Assembly: GCF_000347635.1 (NCBI RefSeq)
Contig: NC_020514.1
Location: 744,001 to 808,000 of the forward strand
Reading direction: 5' to 3'
Origin: Paraglaciecola psychrophila 170
GTDB taxonomy: Bacteria > Pseudomonadota > Gammaproteobacteria > Enterobacterales > Alteromonadaceae
DNA: 64,000 nucleotides
Positions 28,193 through 36,901 of the stretch are shown one piece after another. The position numbers were made by a program, and so were the translations under genes. The notes beneath the pieces were generated by a model. It ran no database searches and had not been told where the DNA came from. It saw nothing but the letters and a program-made list of their open reading frames with translations. Positions within the stretch are counted from its first letter, which is position 1, and every line of letters starts with the position of its first letter.

Positions 28193-28304
28193 AACTAACG
28201 ACTAACCGTGATTGAGTTTGCAAGGTTTTATTTGTCACTCATCATTTAACATCTCCAACGACATAATATGTCCGTTGGCAGTAAAAAATAAAAGTGAGGC
28301 GATA

Positions 28305-29390
28305 ATGGACGTAGGCGTATTTATTCCAATTGGCAACAATGGCTGGCTGATTTCTAAAACATCACCACAATACAAACCCACCTTTGATTTGAACAAAGAA
28401 ATTGTGCAAAAAGCTGAGCATTATGACTTGGACTTTGCACTTTCTATGATCAAGTTACGGGGATTCGGTGGGCAGACCGAATTTTGGGACTACAACCTAG
28501 AATCTTTCACACTTATGGCGGGTTTAGCGGCAGTGACGAAGAAAATAAAATTATATGCAACTGCTGCTACGTTGGTCACGCCACCCGCTATTATGGCTCG
28601 TATGGCTACCACAATTGATTCTATTTCTGGTGGGCGTTTTGGGGTAAATCTGATAACGGGTTGGCAGCGTCCTGAGTATTCACAAATGGGTATGTGGCCT
28701 GGCGATGAGTTTTTCTCAAATCGTTACGAGTACCTAGGGGAATATATAAAAGTATGTAAAGAGTTATGGGAAACCGGGAAAAGTGATTTTAAAGGCGAAC
28801 ATTTCCAAATGGACGACTGCCGCATGCTGCCTATGCCTCAGAAGAAGATCCCTATTATCTGTGCGGGTCAAAGTACAGCAGGTATGGAGTTTTCAGCCCA
28901 GCATGCCGATTACAATTTTTGTTTTGGTAAAGGCGTTAATACGCCAACTGCATTTTCACCAACGTCAGAACGTTTAATATCAGTAGCGCAGAAGGCCGGT
29001 CGTGACGTAGGTTCAGTGGTGCTTATTATGGTCATTGCAGATGAAACTGATGAAAAAGCCATGGCCAAGTGGGAAATGTACAAAGAGGGTAAAGATCAAA
29101 GCGCCTTGGATTGGATGACGAATCAAGGCGCAGTCGATAAAAAATCGGGCAAAGATACCAATATACGTGACATGACTGACCCAACTTCAGCCGTGAACTT
29201 GAATATGGGCACATTGGTTGGTTCTTTCGCTTCTGTAGCAGCTATGCTGGATGAAATTGATACTGTGCCCGGTTGTGAAGGGGTACTGCTGACCTTTGAT
29301 GAGTTTATTCAGGGCATGGATGACTTCGGTCAAAAGATCCAACCTTTAATGAAATCTCGTCAGCACTTAACAGCAGCAGCGGTGGTCTAA
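28305..29390 (+). CDS. rutA: Pyrimidine oxygenase RutA
   Basis: A 361-residue flavin-dependent monooxygenase of the luciferase-like fold that opens the uracil ring with O2 and FMNH2 (from RutF). The start [17 protein letters not shown] is diagnostic. [20 protein letters not shown] and [21 protein letters not shown], in pieces, are the flavin/substrate region. ATG 28305 is preceded by GAGG, so the 31-residue upstream extension is rejected. The stop overlaps the rutB start by one base. First gene of the operon. Confidence 0.96.
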   Translation: MDVGVFIPIGNNGWLISKTSPQYKPTFDLNKEIVQKAEHYDLDFALSMIKLRGFGGQTEFWDYNLESFTLMAGLAAVTKKIKLYATAATLVTPPAIMARMATTIDSISGGRFGVNLITGWQRPEYSQMGMWPGDEFFSNRYEYLGEYIKVCKELWETGKSDFKGEHFQMDDCRMLPMPQKKIPIICAGQSTAGMEFSAQHADYNFCFGKGVNTPTAFSPTSERLISVAQKAGRDVGSVVLIMVIADETDEKAMAKWEMYKEGKDQSALDWMTNQGAVDKKSGKDTNIRDMTDPTSAVNLNMGTLVGSFASVAAMLDEIDTVPGCEGVLLTFDEFIQGMDDFGQKIQPLMKSRQHLTAAAVV

Positions 29391-30118
29391 TGTCAAAGGT
29401 TGTTGAATACGCCGTAGCGGGTTATTGCAAAGGTGATAAGCCAAACGAAGTAATTTTGCCTGCTAAACCAGAACCTTTAGCACTAAATATTACACAAACA
29501 GCGCTAATTGTAGTGGATATGCAAAACGCTTATGCCAGTAAAAATGGATATTTAGATAAAGCTGGTTTTGATATTTCTAGCACTGGACGGGTGATTGCCC
29601 AAACGGCTAAAGCTATTATAGCGGCTAGAGCAGTGGGCATACCCATCGTCTTTCTTCAAAACGGTTGGGATAAAGAATATACAGAAGCGGGAGGACCAGG
29701 CTCACCTAACTGGTATAAGTCTAACGCGCTAAAAACTATGCGCAAGCAGCCTGAACTAATGGGGACGTTGTTAGCGAAAGGCAGCTGGGATTATGAGCTA
29801 GTTGACGAACTCAAGCCGCTAGAAGCTGACATCATTATCCCTAAAACCCGATACAGCGGCTTTTATAATACTAACTTAGACAGCATGTTGCGCAGCCGTG
29901 GTATTCGCAATTTAGTTTTTACCGGTATCGCCACTAATGTCTGTGTAGAGTCAACGTTGCGAGATGGTTTTTTCCTTGAATATTTTGGTGTCGTGCTGGC
30001 CGATGCCACACATCAAGCAGGTTCAGATGTTATTCAAGCATCATCACTATTTAATATTGCGACCTTCTTCGGCTGGATATCCAGTGTTGAAGAATTTTGT
30101 AAAGCTGTCAGTCAGTAA
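29390..30118 (+). CDS. rutB: Peroxyureidoacrylate/ureidoacrylate amidohydrolase RutB
   Basis: A 242-residue isochorismatase-like hydrolase. It releases the carbamate and ammonia part from the RutA product. The triad is visible: Asp43 in [10 protein letters not shown], Lys152 in PKTRYSGF and Cys185 in [13 protein letters not shown]. The spacing equals that of E. coli RutB. The start ATG overlaps the rutA stop (TAATG), implying coupled translation. Confidence 0.95.
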   Translation: MSKVVEYAVAGYCKGDKPNEVILPAKPEPLALNITQTALIVVDMQNAYASKNGYLDKAGFDISSTGRVIAQTAKAIIAARAVGIPIVFLQNGWDKEYTEAGGPGSPNWYKSNALKTMRKQPELMGTLLAKGSWDYELVDELKPLEADIIIPKTRYSGFYNTNLDSMLRSRGIRNLVFTGIATNVCVESTLRDGFFLEYFGVVLADATHQAGSDVIQASSLFNIATFFGWISSVEEFCKAVSQ

Positions 30119-30170
30119 ACCAAATAACATAAAGTCATATTTATTAATTTAACATTGAAGGTAATGAACC

Positions 30171-30554
30171 ATGAGTAAAACATCAATTATTCCAGCTGGA
30201 AGCGGCAAGCCACTTGCCCCTTTTGTACCCGGCTCCATGGCTGACAACATCTTGTATGTATCAGGAACACTCGCTTTTGATAAAGACAATAATGTAGTGC
30301 ATGTGGGTGACGCTGAAGCACAAACCCGCCACGTGTTGGAAACCATCAAAGCTGTGGTTGAAACCGCTGGTGGCACTATGGATGATGTCACTTTTAACAC
30401 CATTATGATCACAAACTGGGACGATTATCCTGCGCTGAATAAAGTGTATGCCGAATATTTCCCCGGCGAAAAGCCTGCTCGCTATTGTATTCAGTGCGGT
30501 TTAGTTAAACCCGATGCTTTAGTCGAAATTGCCAGCATAGCGCATATAGGTTAA
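30171..30554 (+). CDS. rutC: 3-aminoacrylate deaminase RutC (RidA family)
   Basis: A 127-residue RidA/YjgF-fold protein, normally a trimer, that speeds hydrolysis of 3-aminoacrylate to malonic semialdehyde. Family marks are [34 protein letters not shown], and the Arg in [15 protein letters not shown] that binds the substrate carboxylate. It follows rutB by 52 bases with a GAAGG ribosome-binding site. Confidence 0.94.
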   Translation: MSKTSIIPAGSGKPLAPFVPGSMADNILYVSGTLAFDKDNNVVHVGDAEAQTRHVLETIKAVVETAGGTMDDVTFNTIMITNWDDYPALNKVYAEYFPGEKPARYCIQCGLVKPDALVEIASIAHIG

Positions 30555-30642
30555 TGATGTTAATGACTGCTAGTGGGTTGCTAGAAAAATCAGGTATATA
30601 TTTTAAACAGCAATTTTTTGTTGTTTTTGATGGAGCTTAATT

Positions 30643-31428
30643 ATGTACTTTGAAATACTTGGCTCGAAAAACCCAGATGCTCCCACAGTTGTTTTGAGTT
30701 CAGGATTGGGTGGTTCTGCACATTTTTGGCAGGCGCAGTTACCGGTTTTGCAAAGTGGTTACCGGGTTATTGTTTATGACCAAAATGGAACAGGGAGAAG
30801 TCCAGCGAGTTTACCTTCAGATTATTCCATTCAATCGATGGCGGATGAATTACTCGCAATCTTGGACCATACAAAGATAACCCATTGTCATTTTATCGGA
30901 CATGCATTAGGCGGCTTAGTAGGTTTGAATATTGCTCTACAACGCCCTGAAATTTTGCAAAGTTTGGTATTGATTAATGCGTGGAGTAGCCCAAACCCAC
31001 ACACTTTACGCTGTTTTCGGGTGCGTCAATCTTTGTTGCACAACAGCCCCCCCGAAATGTATTTACAAGCTCAAGCGTTATTTTTATATCCGCCAGACTG
31101 GATCATGCTCAACATCGAACGATTAGAACAAGAAGAGCAACATATGTTGGAGCACTTTCCTAATCAAGACAATTTATTGGCTCGTATTAAAGCGCTAAGC
31201 GAGTTTAATATAGACTCGCAACTTGGGGCTATAAAAACAGACACATTAGTGGTCGCCAATAAAGATGATATGTTGGTGCCCTGGCAACGCTCAGAAGTAT
31301 TAGCATCAGGTTTGGTCAATGGGACTTTGCGAGTCTTTGATTATGGTGGACATGCCTGCACGATAACCGAGCCTAAGATATTTAATGATCTTTTACTCAC
31401 ACATTTATCTCACTATGACGCTAAATAA
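30643..31428 (+). CDS. rutD: Alpha/beta hydrolase RutD
   Basis: A 261-residue alpha/beta-hydrolase thought to help 3-aminoacrylate or carbamate breakdown. Oxyanion-side motif SSGLGGSAHFW; late His in DYGGHACTI. The nucleophile elbow reads GHALGGL, so Ala88 stands where a Ser would be. I recall the same feature in E. coli RutD, which would mean classical serine hydrolysis is not used. GGAG precedes ATG 30643. Confidence 0.92.
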   Translation: MYFEILGSKNPDAPTVVLSSGLGGSAHFWQAQLPVLQSGYRVIVYDQNGTGRSPASLPSDYSIQSMADELLAILDHTKITHCHFIGHALGGLVGLNIALQRPEILQSLVLINAWSSPNPHTLRCFRVRQSLLHNSPPEMYLQAQALFLYPPDWIMLNIERLEQEEQHMLEHFPNQDNLLARIKALSEFNIDSQLGAIKTDTLVVANKDDMLVPWQRSEVLASGLVNGTLRVFDYGGHACTITEPKIFNDLLLTHLSHYDAK

Positions 31429-31452
31429 CCGGACTATTTTGGAAAATATTTT

Positions 31453-32043
31453 ATGACCTCAACATTAGATGACAATGCATTAGCTCAGCTTTTCACTGAG
31501 GCTCACTCTCATGTGAGCTGGCAAGACAAAGCGATCCCTGAGGTGTTAATAAAGCAACTCTATGACATGGTAAAACTTTGTCCAACATCAGCCAACTGTA
31601 GCCCCGCAAGATTTGTATTCGTAACCTCACAAGAGGGCAAACAAAAGCTTAAACCCTCATTGTCTAAAGGTAACGTAGAAAAAACCATGACAGCTCCTTG
31701 CACGGTTATTGTGGCTTACGATGAAGAGTTTTATGAAGAGTTACCGACATTGTTTCCATATGCCGATGCCAAGAGTTGGTTTACATCTAGTCCAGAAGCA
31801 GCTTATGAAACTGCCATGCGTAATAGTTCTATGCAAGGTGCTTATTTGATCAGTGCCTCACGGGCTTTGGGATTGGACATCGGCGCTATGTCTGGGTTTG
31901 ATCCTAATTTGTTGAATGAGACCTTTTTCTCTGAGAACAAATGGAAAGTGAATTTTCTTATAAACTTAGGTTATGGCGATGGTGATAAGTCCCATAAACG
32001 TTTACCTCGTTTGACCTTCGAACAAGCTTGTAAAATAATCTAA
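31453..32043 (+). CDS. rutE: Malonic semialdehyde reductase RutE
   Basis: A 196-residue nitroreductase-fold FMN protein that reduces malonic semialdehyde to 3-hydroxypropionate. [15 protein letters not shown] and [14 protein letters not shown] are typical of the RutE/YcdI group. It follows rutD by 24 bases. Its product route competes with the aldehyde dehydrogenase encoded after rutF. Confidence 0.93.
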   Translation: MTSTLDDNALAQLFTEAHSHVSWQDKAIPEVLIKQLYDMVKLCPTSANCSPARFVFVTSQEGKQKLKPSLSKGNVEKTMTAPCTVIVAYDEEFYEELPTLFPYADAKSWFTSSPEAAYETAMRNSSMQGAYLISASRALGLDIGAMSGFDPNLLNETFFSENKWKVNFLINLGYGDGDKSHKRLPRLTFEQACKII

Positions 32044-32077
32044 AGAAATAGACATCTAAATAGGAGTGAAATAAGCC

Positions 32078-32608
32078 ATGAGTGCACTAAAAGAAGTGAA
32101 AGTAGAACCAGAAGTGGCTTGTATTTCAGCTGAAGAATTTAAACAGGGCATGTCTGCGTTTCCGGGTGCGGTGAATATAGTGACCACTGAGGTTGGGAAT
32201 ATTAAAGTTGGCTTTACCGCTACAGCGGTATGCAGTGTGAGTGACAACCCTCCCACTTTGTTAGTTTGCCTAAATCGTGGAGCGTCGGTTCACAAAACCT
32301 TTTTTGAAAGCGATAGCTTAGTCATTAATACCCTGGATGCAGGCCAAGATAATTTATCTAACTTATTTGGTGGTAAAGCACCAATGGAAGAACGTTTTGC
32401 TAACGCAATCTGGGAAACATTAGTCACTGGCGCACCTGTATTAACAAATGCGGCGGTTTCGTTTGATTGTAAAATTACCGAAGTAAAAAGTGTGGCTACT
32501 CATGATGTAATTTTTTGTGAAGTGGTAGGCATTAAACAAAAAAAACAAGCTGGCTCCTTAATATATTATCAACGCGGATATTATCATTTGGGTAAAGGCA
32601 ACGAGTAA
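32078..32608 (+). CDS. rutF: Flavin reductase RutF
   Basis: A 176-residue NADH:FMN reductase of the flavin-reductase-like family that supplies FMNH2 to RutA. The segments FKQGMSAFPGAVNIVTTEV, GFTATAVCSVSDNPPTLLVC and HKTFFESDSLVINTLDAGQ are characteristic. TAGGAG lies upstream of ATG 32078. Last rut gene; no rutG follows, the transporter function being encoded at 23-24.4 kb. Confidence 0.94.
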   Translation: MSALKEVKVEPEVACISAEEFKQGMSAFPGAVNIVTTEVGNIKVGFTATAVCSVSDNPPTLLVCLNRGASVHKTFFESDSLVINTLDAGQDNLSNLFGGKAPMEERFANAIWETLVTGAPVLTNAAVSFDCKITEVKSVATHDVIFCEVVGIKQKKQAGSLIYYQRGYYHLGKGNE

Positions 32609-32799
32609 AAGTTGGTTGAATAACAAGCCTAGGGTAGAAAAATGTATTACATTTACTTTGAAAGACTAGCAGGTGGCTTTAGTCCTTACGACAGCAATTA
32701 TAAGATTTTTGTCTAGCCTCCTAATCCAAGAACTAATATTTAAATTAAATTGCCACACGTCTTTTATGCGTCGATTGTTGGCTTTTTTTGAGGAAAAAC

Positions 32800-34290
32800 A
32801 TGATAACTATAGGACATTTTATTAACGGCCTGTCAGTGGCACACGAAGGACGGACTCAAGACGTCTATAACCCAGCGACGGGTATTGCAGATAAAAAAGT
32901 GCTGCTGGCATCAAAAAAAACTGTGCAAGAAGCCATTAACGCTGCGCAGGCCGCTTTTCCTGCTTGGCGTAACACACCTGTTATTAAGCGTGCCAGAGTC
33001 ATGTTTAAGTTTAAGCAGTTGCTAGAAGATAACGCAGATCACATTGCTCAGCTTATAGGTCAAGAGCACGGTAAAATTAGTCATGACGCCGCAGGCGAAT
33101 TACAGCGTGGTATTGAAAACGTCGAGTTTGCTTGCGGTGCACCACAATTGTTGAAAGGTGAGCATAGCCGTAACGTAGGACCTGGCATTGATTCATGGAG
33201 CGAATTCCAACCCTTGGGTGTGGTAGCAGGCATCACGCCTTTTAACTTCCCCGCCATGGTGCCTTTGTGGATGTATCCCTTGGCTATTGTGTGTGGTAAT
33301 ACTTTTGTGCTTAAACCTTCAGAGCGCGATCCAAGCTCAACTTTATTTATTGCTTCATTACTAAAAGAGGCAGGTTTGCCCGATGGGGTAATGAATGTGG
33401 TTAACGGCGATAAAGAAGCGGTAGATGTATTACTAACCAATCCGCTTGTTAAAGCAATCAGTTTTGTTGGTTCAACCCCCATTGCTGAATACATTTACAC
33501 TACCGCCAATGCCCACGGTAAACGTTGTCAAGCATTGGGAGGGGCGAAAAATCATGCCATTGTTATGCCTGATGCAGATATGGACAACGCAGTTAACCAA
33601 TTACTTGGCGCTGCTTTTGGTTCATCTGGCGAACGCTGCATGGCTTTATCAGTAGCCGTAGCAGTAGGGGATGCAGCAGGTGATGCACTGGTTGAAAAGA
33701 TGCAAAAAGCCATGACAGGACTAAGCGTGGGGGCATATGACGAGTCGAGTAATGATTTTGGCCCAGTAATCACTTGCCAGCATAAAGACAAGGTAGTGGG
33801 CTATATTGATAGTGCTGAGCAACAGGGTGCAAAAATAGTTGTCGACGGACGACACCCAAAAGTGAAGGGCTACGAGAACGGATTTTTTGTTGGGGCGACC
33901 TTAATTGATGGCGTAACTATCGATATGGACAGTTATAAAGCTGAAATCTTTGGGCCTGTTTTACAAGTTATCCGTGTCGATACGATGCAACAAGCGATGC
34001 AACTAATTGATGACCATGAATACGGTAATGGCACTTGTATTTTTACTCGAGACGGTGAAGCCGCACGTTATTTCTCAGATAATATTCAAGTTGGGATGGT
34101 GGGTATTAACGTGCCGTTACCTGTGCCTGTGGCTTACCACAGTTTTGGTGGTTGGAAACGTTCGTTGTTTGGTGACTTACACGCTTATGGTCCAGATGGC
34201 GTGCGTTTTTACACTAAGCGCAAAACTATTACTCAAAGATGGCCATCAAGTGGAGTAAGGGAAGGCGTGAGCTTTGCGTTTCCGAGTTAA
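32800..34290 (+). CDS. mmsA: CoA-acylating (methyl)malonate-semialdehyde dehydrogenase
   Basis: A 496-residue aldehyde dehydrogenase of the MmsA/IolA type. It converts malonic or methylmalonic semialdehyde to acetyl- or propionyl-CoA with NAD and CoA. NAD-binding SFVGSTPIAEYIYTTA, catalytic Cys in GSSGERCMALSV, and the MmsA ending VPLPVPVAYHSFGGWKRSLFGD. ATG 32800 is chosen over a TTG 12 bases upstream because GAGGAAAA precedes it. It lies 191 bases after rutF, so it is likely co-regulated and would recover the carbon of malonic semialdehyde. Confidence 0.9.
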   Translation: MITIGHFINGLSVAHEGRTQDVYNPATGIADKKVLLASKKTVQEAINAAQAAFPAWRNTPVIKRARVMFKFKQLLEDNADHIAQLIGQEHGKISHDAAGELQRGIENVEFACGAPQLLKGEHSRNVGPGIDSWSEFQPLGVVAGITPFNFPAMVPLWMYPLAIVCGNTFVLKPSERDPSSTLFIASLLKEAGLPDGVMNVVNGDKEAVDVLLTNPLVKAISFVGSTPIAEYIYTTANAHGKRCQALGGAKNHAIVMPDADMDNAVNQLLGAAFGSSGERCMALSVAVAVGDAAGDALVEKMQKAMTGLSVGAYDESSNDFGPVITCQHKDKVVGYIDSAEQQGAKIVVDGRHPKVKGYENGFFVGATLIDGVTIDMDSYKAEIFGPVLQVIRVDTMQQAMQLIDDHEYGNGTCIFTRDGEAARYFSDNIQVGMVGINVPLPVPVAYHSFGGWKRSLFGDLHAYGPDGVRFYTKRKTITQRWPSSGVREGVSFAFPS

Positions 34291-34347
34291 CCCAACTCTA
34301 AATATTCAGCATCGTTTAGCACTCACGGTCTCGAACTTGGGCTTGCC

Positions 34348-35515
34348 TTAATCAATGAGCCTGACTGTCGTCACATGTTCAATATTACGAATCGCTTCAA
34401 TGACATGGCCATTTTCCATTTGTACATCGAGTATGTTGTAGGCCAAATCGCCATGGATTTTGTTTATTATATCAATTACATTTTCGATGTGGTCAGCTAA
34501 AACAGGTAACACGCTGCAGAGTACTTTTAGTAAGTTTTTATCAGCAAAAATTATGCGTTGTCTATGGCATATTGCTATGCCGACTTCTGAAAAGTTAACC
34601 GAGTTCTAGATATTGCCGTTTCCTAGGTAATTCATAACTTGATCTGCGGCCATAATCGCACAATTCCCTTCAGCTTCTGTCGTTGATGCACCTATGTGTG
34701 GCATGGCTATTGTGTTATTTCGACCATAAAAAATGGGCTCAGGGAAGTCGCACACGTACCTCCTTAATTGGCTACTATTGACTGCATTTATTATGGCTTG
34801 TGGATCAACGATAGACTCACGAGCGAAGTTCACTAACAGCATCCCAGGTTTGGCTTGAGCTAGTGCACTTTGATTGATCATATGATGGGTCGGTTTGATG
34901 GCGGGTACGTGCAAACCGACATAATCACAACAGGCGAGCAGGGTGTACATGTTTTCAGCTTTTTGTACGTCGCTAGACAAACGCCAAGCCGCTTCAATTG
35001 AAAACGTAGGGTAAAGCCTACTACATTCATGCCAAGTGCTAGTGCCATGTCGGCAACTAACGAACCTATTGCACCTAAGCCAATAATACCGAGGGTTTTA
35101 CCTTTAAGTTCGTTACCTGCAAAATTTTTTTTGTGTCTCTAGCGTTTTGTGTAATTCACCTGCATCATACACATCGTGTAAGGTGGTGACATGGTCAATG
35201 CCTAATTTTATACCGCGAGAGCCTAAAAATAGTCCAGCGAGCACTAATTCTTTTACTGCATTTACATTAGCTCCAGGCGCATTAAATACCACTATGCCCT
35301 TTTGGCTTCAGTCTTCAACAGGTACATTGTTTACACCTGTACCAGACCTCGCGATGGCTAACACTGTGTCTGCCAAGGTTTCATTGTGTAATTTATGACT
35401 GCGTAGCAACACTGCATCGGGATGTCCAATATCCGAGACTACTTCGTATTTTTCCGCGACTGAAGCGGTCAAGTCCTTTGACCGAAATCTGATTAAAGGT
35501 GTTAACTTTGTACAT
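34348..35515 (-). pseudogene. serA: D-3-phosphoglycerate dehydrogenase, heavily broken
   Basis: In pieces the minus strand gives MYKVNTFNQISVKGLDRFS, DIGHPDAVLLRSHKLHNET, SGTGVNNVPVED, VVFNAPGANVNAVKELV, GKTLGIIGLGAIGSLVADM and GMLLVNFARESIVDPQAI. It ends with an ACT domain (GDLAYNILDVQMENGHVIEA). Lesions: frameshift after DRFSRGK near 35450, TGA after NVPVED near 35309, frameshift at an A run near 35130, frameshift near 35000, and TAG near 34606 before NSVNFSEVGIA. It follows serC by 45 bases and was once its operon partner. A functional serA must be elsewhere. Confidence 0.88.
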
Positions 35516-35559
35516 GTTATTCCTTACCTTTTTGGGCGTGAGTAAGTGGGATTAGTAGC

Positions 35560-36684
35560 TTAAAGAATTTGCTTTTTTACGCTGTGGTATGCCCACTCAA
35601 GCCAAGGCATTAAGGCTTCAAGGTTGCTATTTTCAATAGTAGCTCCGCACCAAATCCTGAGACCTGCTGGCGCATCTCGGTAAGCTCCAATGTCGAAGGC
35701 GACGTGATGCTCCTCAAGCAATTTCACAACTGATTTGATTTGATTTGGAGTTAAATCGAAGGTTAAACAGACACTGGTATTTGAGCGTATATTGCTGTCT
35801 TGAGCCAGAAAAGCAACCCAATCGTGTTGCTCTACAAACGCAGCTATGGTGGCTAGATTTTGGTCTGCAATAGCGATTGTCGCACTTACGCCACCTAATG
35901 ACTCAACCCAATCTAACGCGTCTAAATAATCCACAACACATAACATGGAAGGTGTATTAATCGTTGCACCAGTAAATAAGTCTTCTATTAATTTTCCGCC
36001 TTTGGTCATGCGAAAAATTTTTGGTAATGGCCATGTGGGTATATAACTTTCAAGGCGTTCGACTGCGCGAGGGCTAAGAATTAACATACCATGTCCACCT
36101 TCACCGCCCAGCACTTTTTGCCAGCTGTAGGTGATAACATCGAGTTTTTCCCAGTCCATTTTTTGTGCGAACACGGCTGAGGTGGCGTCACAAAATGTTA
36201 GCCCTTTTCGGTTTGAGTCAATCCAGTCTGCATTGGGTACTCTTGCGCCAGAGGTAGTACCGTTCCATGTAAAGATAACATCGTGATCACAGTTAACTTC
36301 TGTAAAATCAGGCAATTGACCATAGTCTGCACTCAAGACTCGAGTGTTTTCTAATTTTAATTGCTTGGTGATATCTGTGGCCCAACCTTGACCAAAAGAT
36401 TCCCAGTATAATACATCAACAGGACGCTCACCCAACATCGACCACATAGCCATTTCCATCGCGCCAGTATCGGAAGCGGGTACAACAGCAACACGGTAAC
36501 CTTCAGGCAAGCCCAAAATTTTAGCGGTATCTAAACAAGCTCTTTTTAACGCTTGTTTGCCAACAGTTGATCGATGAGAACGACCCAACACGGATAAATC
36601 AAGTTTACCGACATCGTAACCGGGGCGTTTTGCACAGGGGCCAGAAGAGAAATTAGGGTTGGCAGGTTTAAGGTTAGGGTGCAT
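35560..36684 (-). CDS. serC: Phosphoserine aminotransferase
   Basis: A 374-residue PLP enzyme of serine (and vitamin B6) synthesis that transaminates 3-phosphohydroxypyruvate. It belongs to the longer SerC type found in alphaproteobacteria (starts [18 protein letters not shown]) rather than the E. coli type. The PLP lysine is in [15 protein letters not shown]; the phosphate/substrate part is [14 protein letters not shown]. Intact, though the downstream serA is not. SerC also serves PdxJ-dependent pyridoxal phosphate synthesis; pdxJ lies at 51.6 kb. Confidence 0.92.
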   Translation of the reverse strand: MHPNLKPANPNFSSGPCAKRPGYDVGKLDLSVLGRSHRSTVGKQALKRACLDTAKILGLPEGYRVAVVPASDTGAMEMAMWSMLGERPVDVLYWESFGQGWATDITKQLKLENTRVLSADYGQLPDFTEVNCDHDVIFTWNGTTSGARVPNADWIDSNRKGLTFCDATSAVFAQKMDWEKLDVITYSWQKVLGGEGGHGMLILSPRAVERLESYIPTWPLPKIFRMTKGGKLIEDLFTGATINTPSMLCVVDYLDALDWVESLGGVSATIAIADQNLATIAAFVEQHDWVAFLAQDSNIRSNTSVCLTFDLTPNQIKSVVKLLEEHHVAFDIGAYRDAPAGLRIWCGATIENSNLEALMPWLEWAYHSVKKQIL

Positions 36685-36901
36685 GATTGCCTCAAGCTAA
36701 AGGTGTGTGAAAATAATAAGCATTGAGAATACAAGTGATTGAAACTTATCACCAATATTCTAGTGTCATGAATTATATATAATGTGTTATATGGATGCTA
36801 AAAATGTCATGACCTTGGGTATTGCTGTATGTTTGCATACTGATACAACGATTCTGCAGCATACATTTTATTGTATTCAGATGGTTAGTCATGGGCTAAT
36901 G

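Noticed and set aside
35147..35398. 83-codon plus-strand ORF
   Set aside because: It is the shadow of the serA pseudogene, whose peptides on the minus strand match the family.
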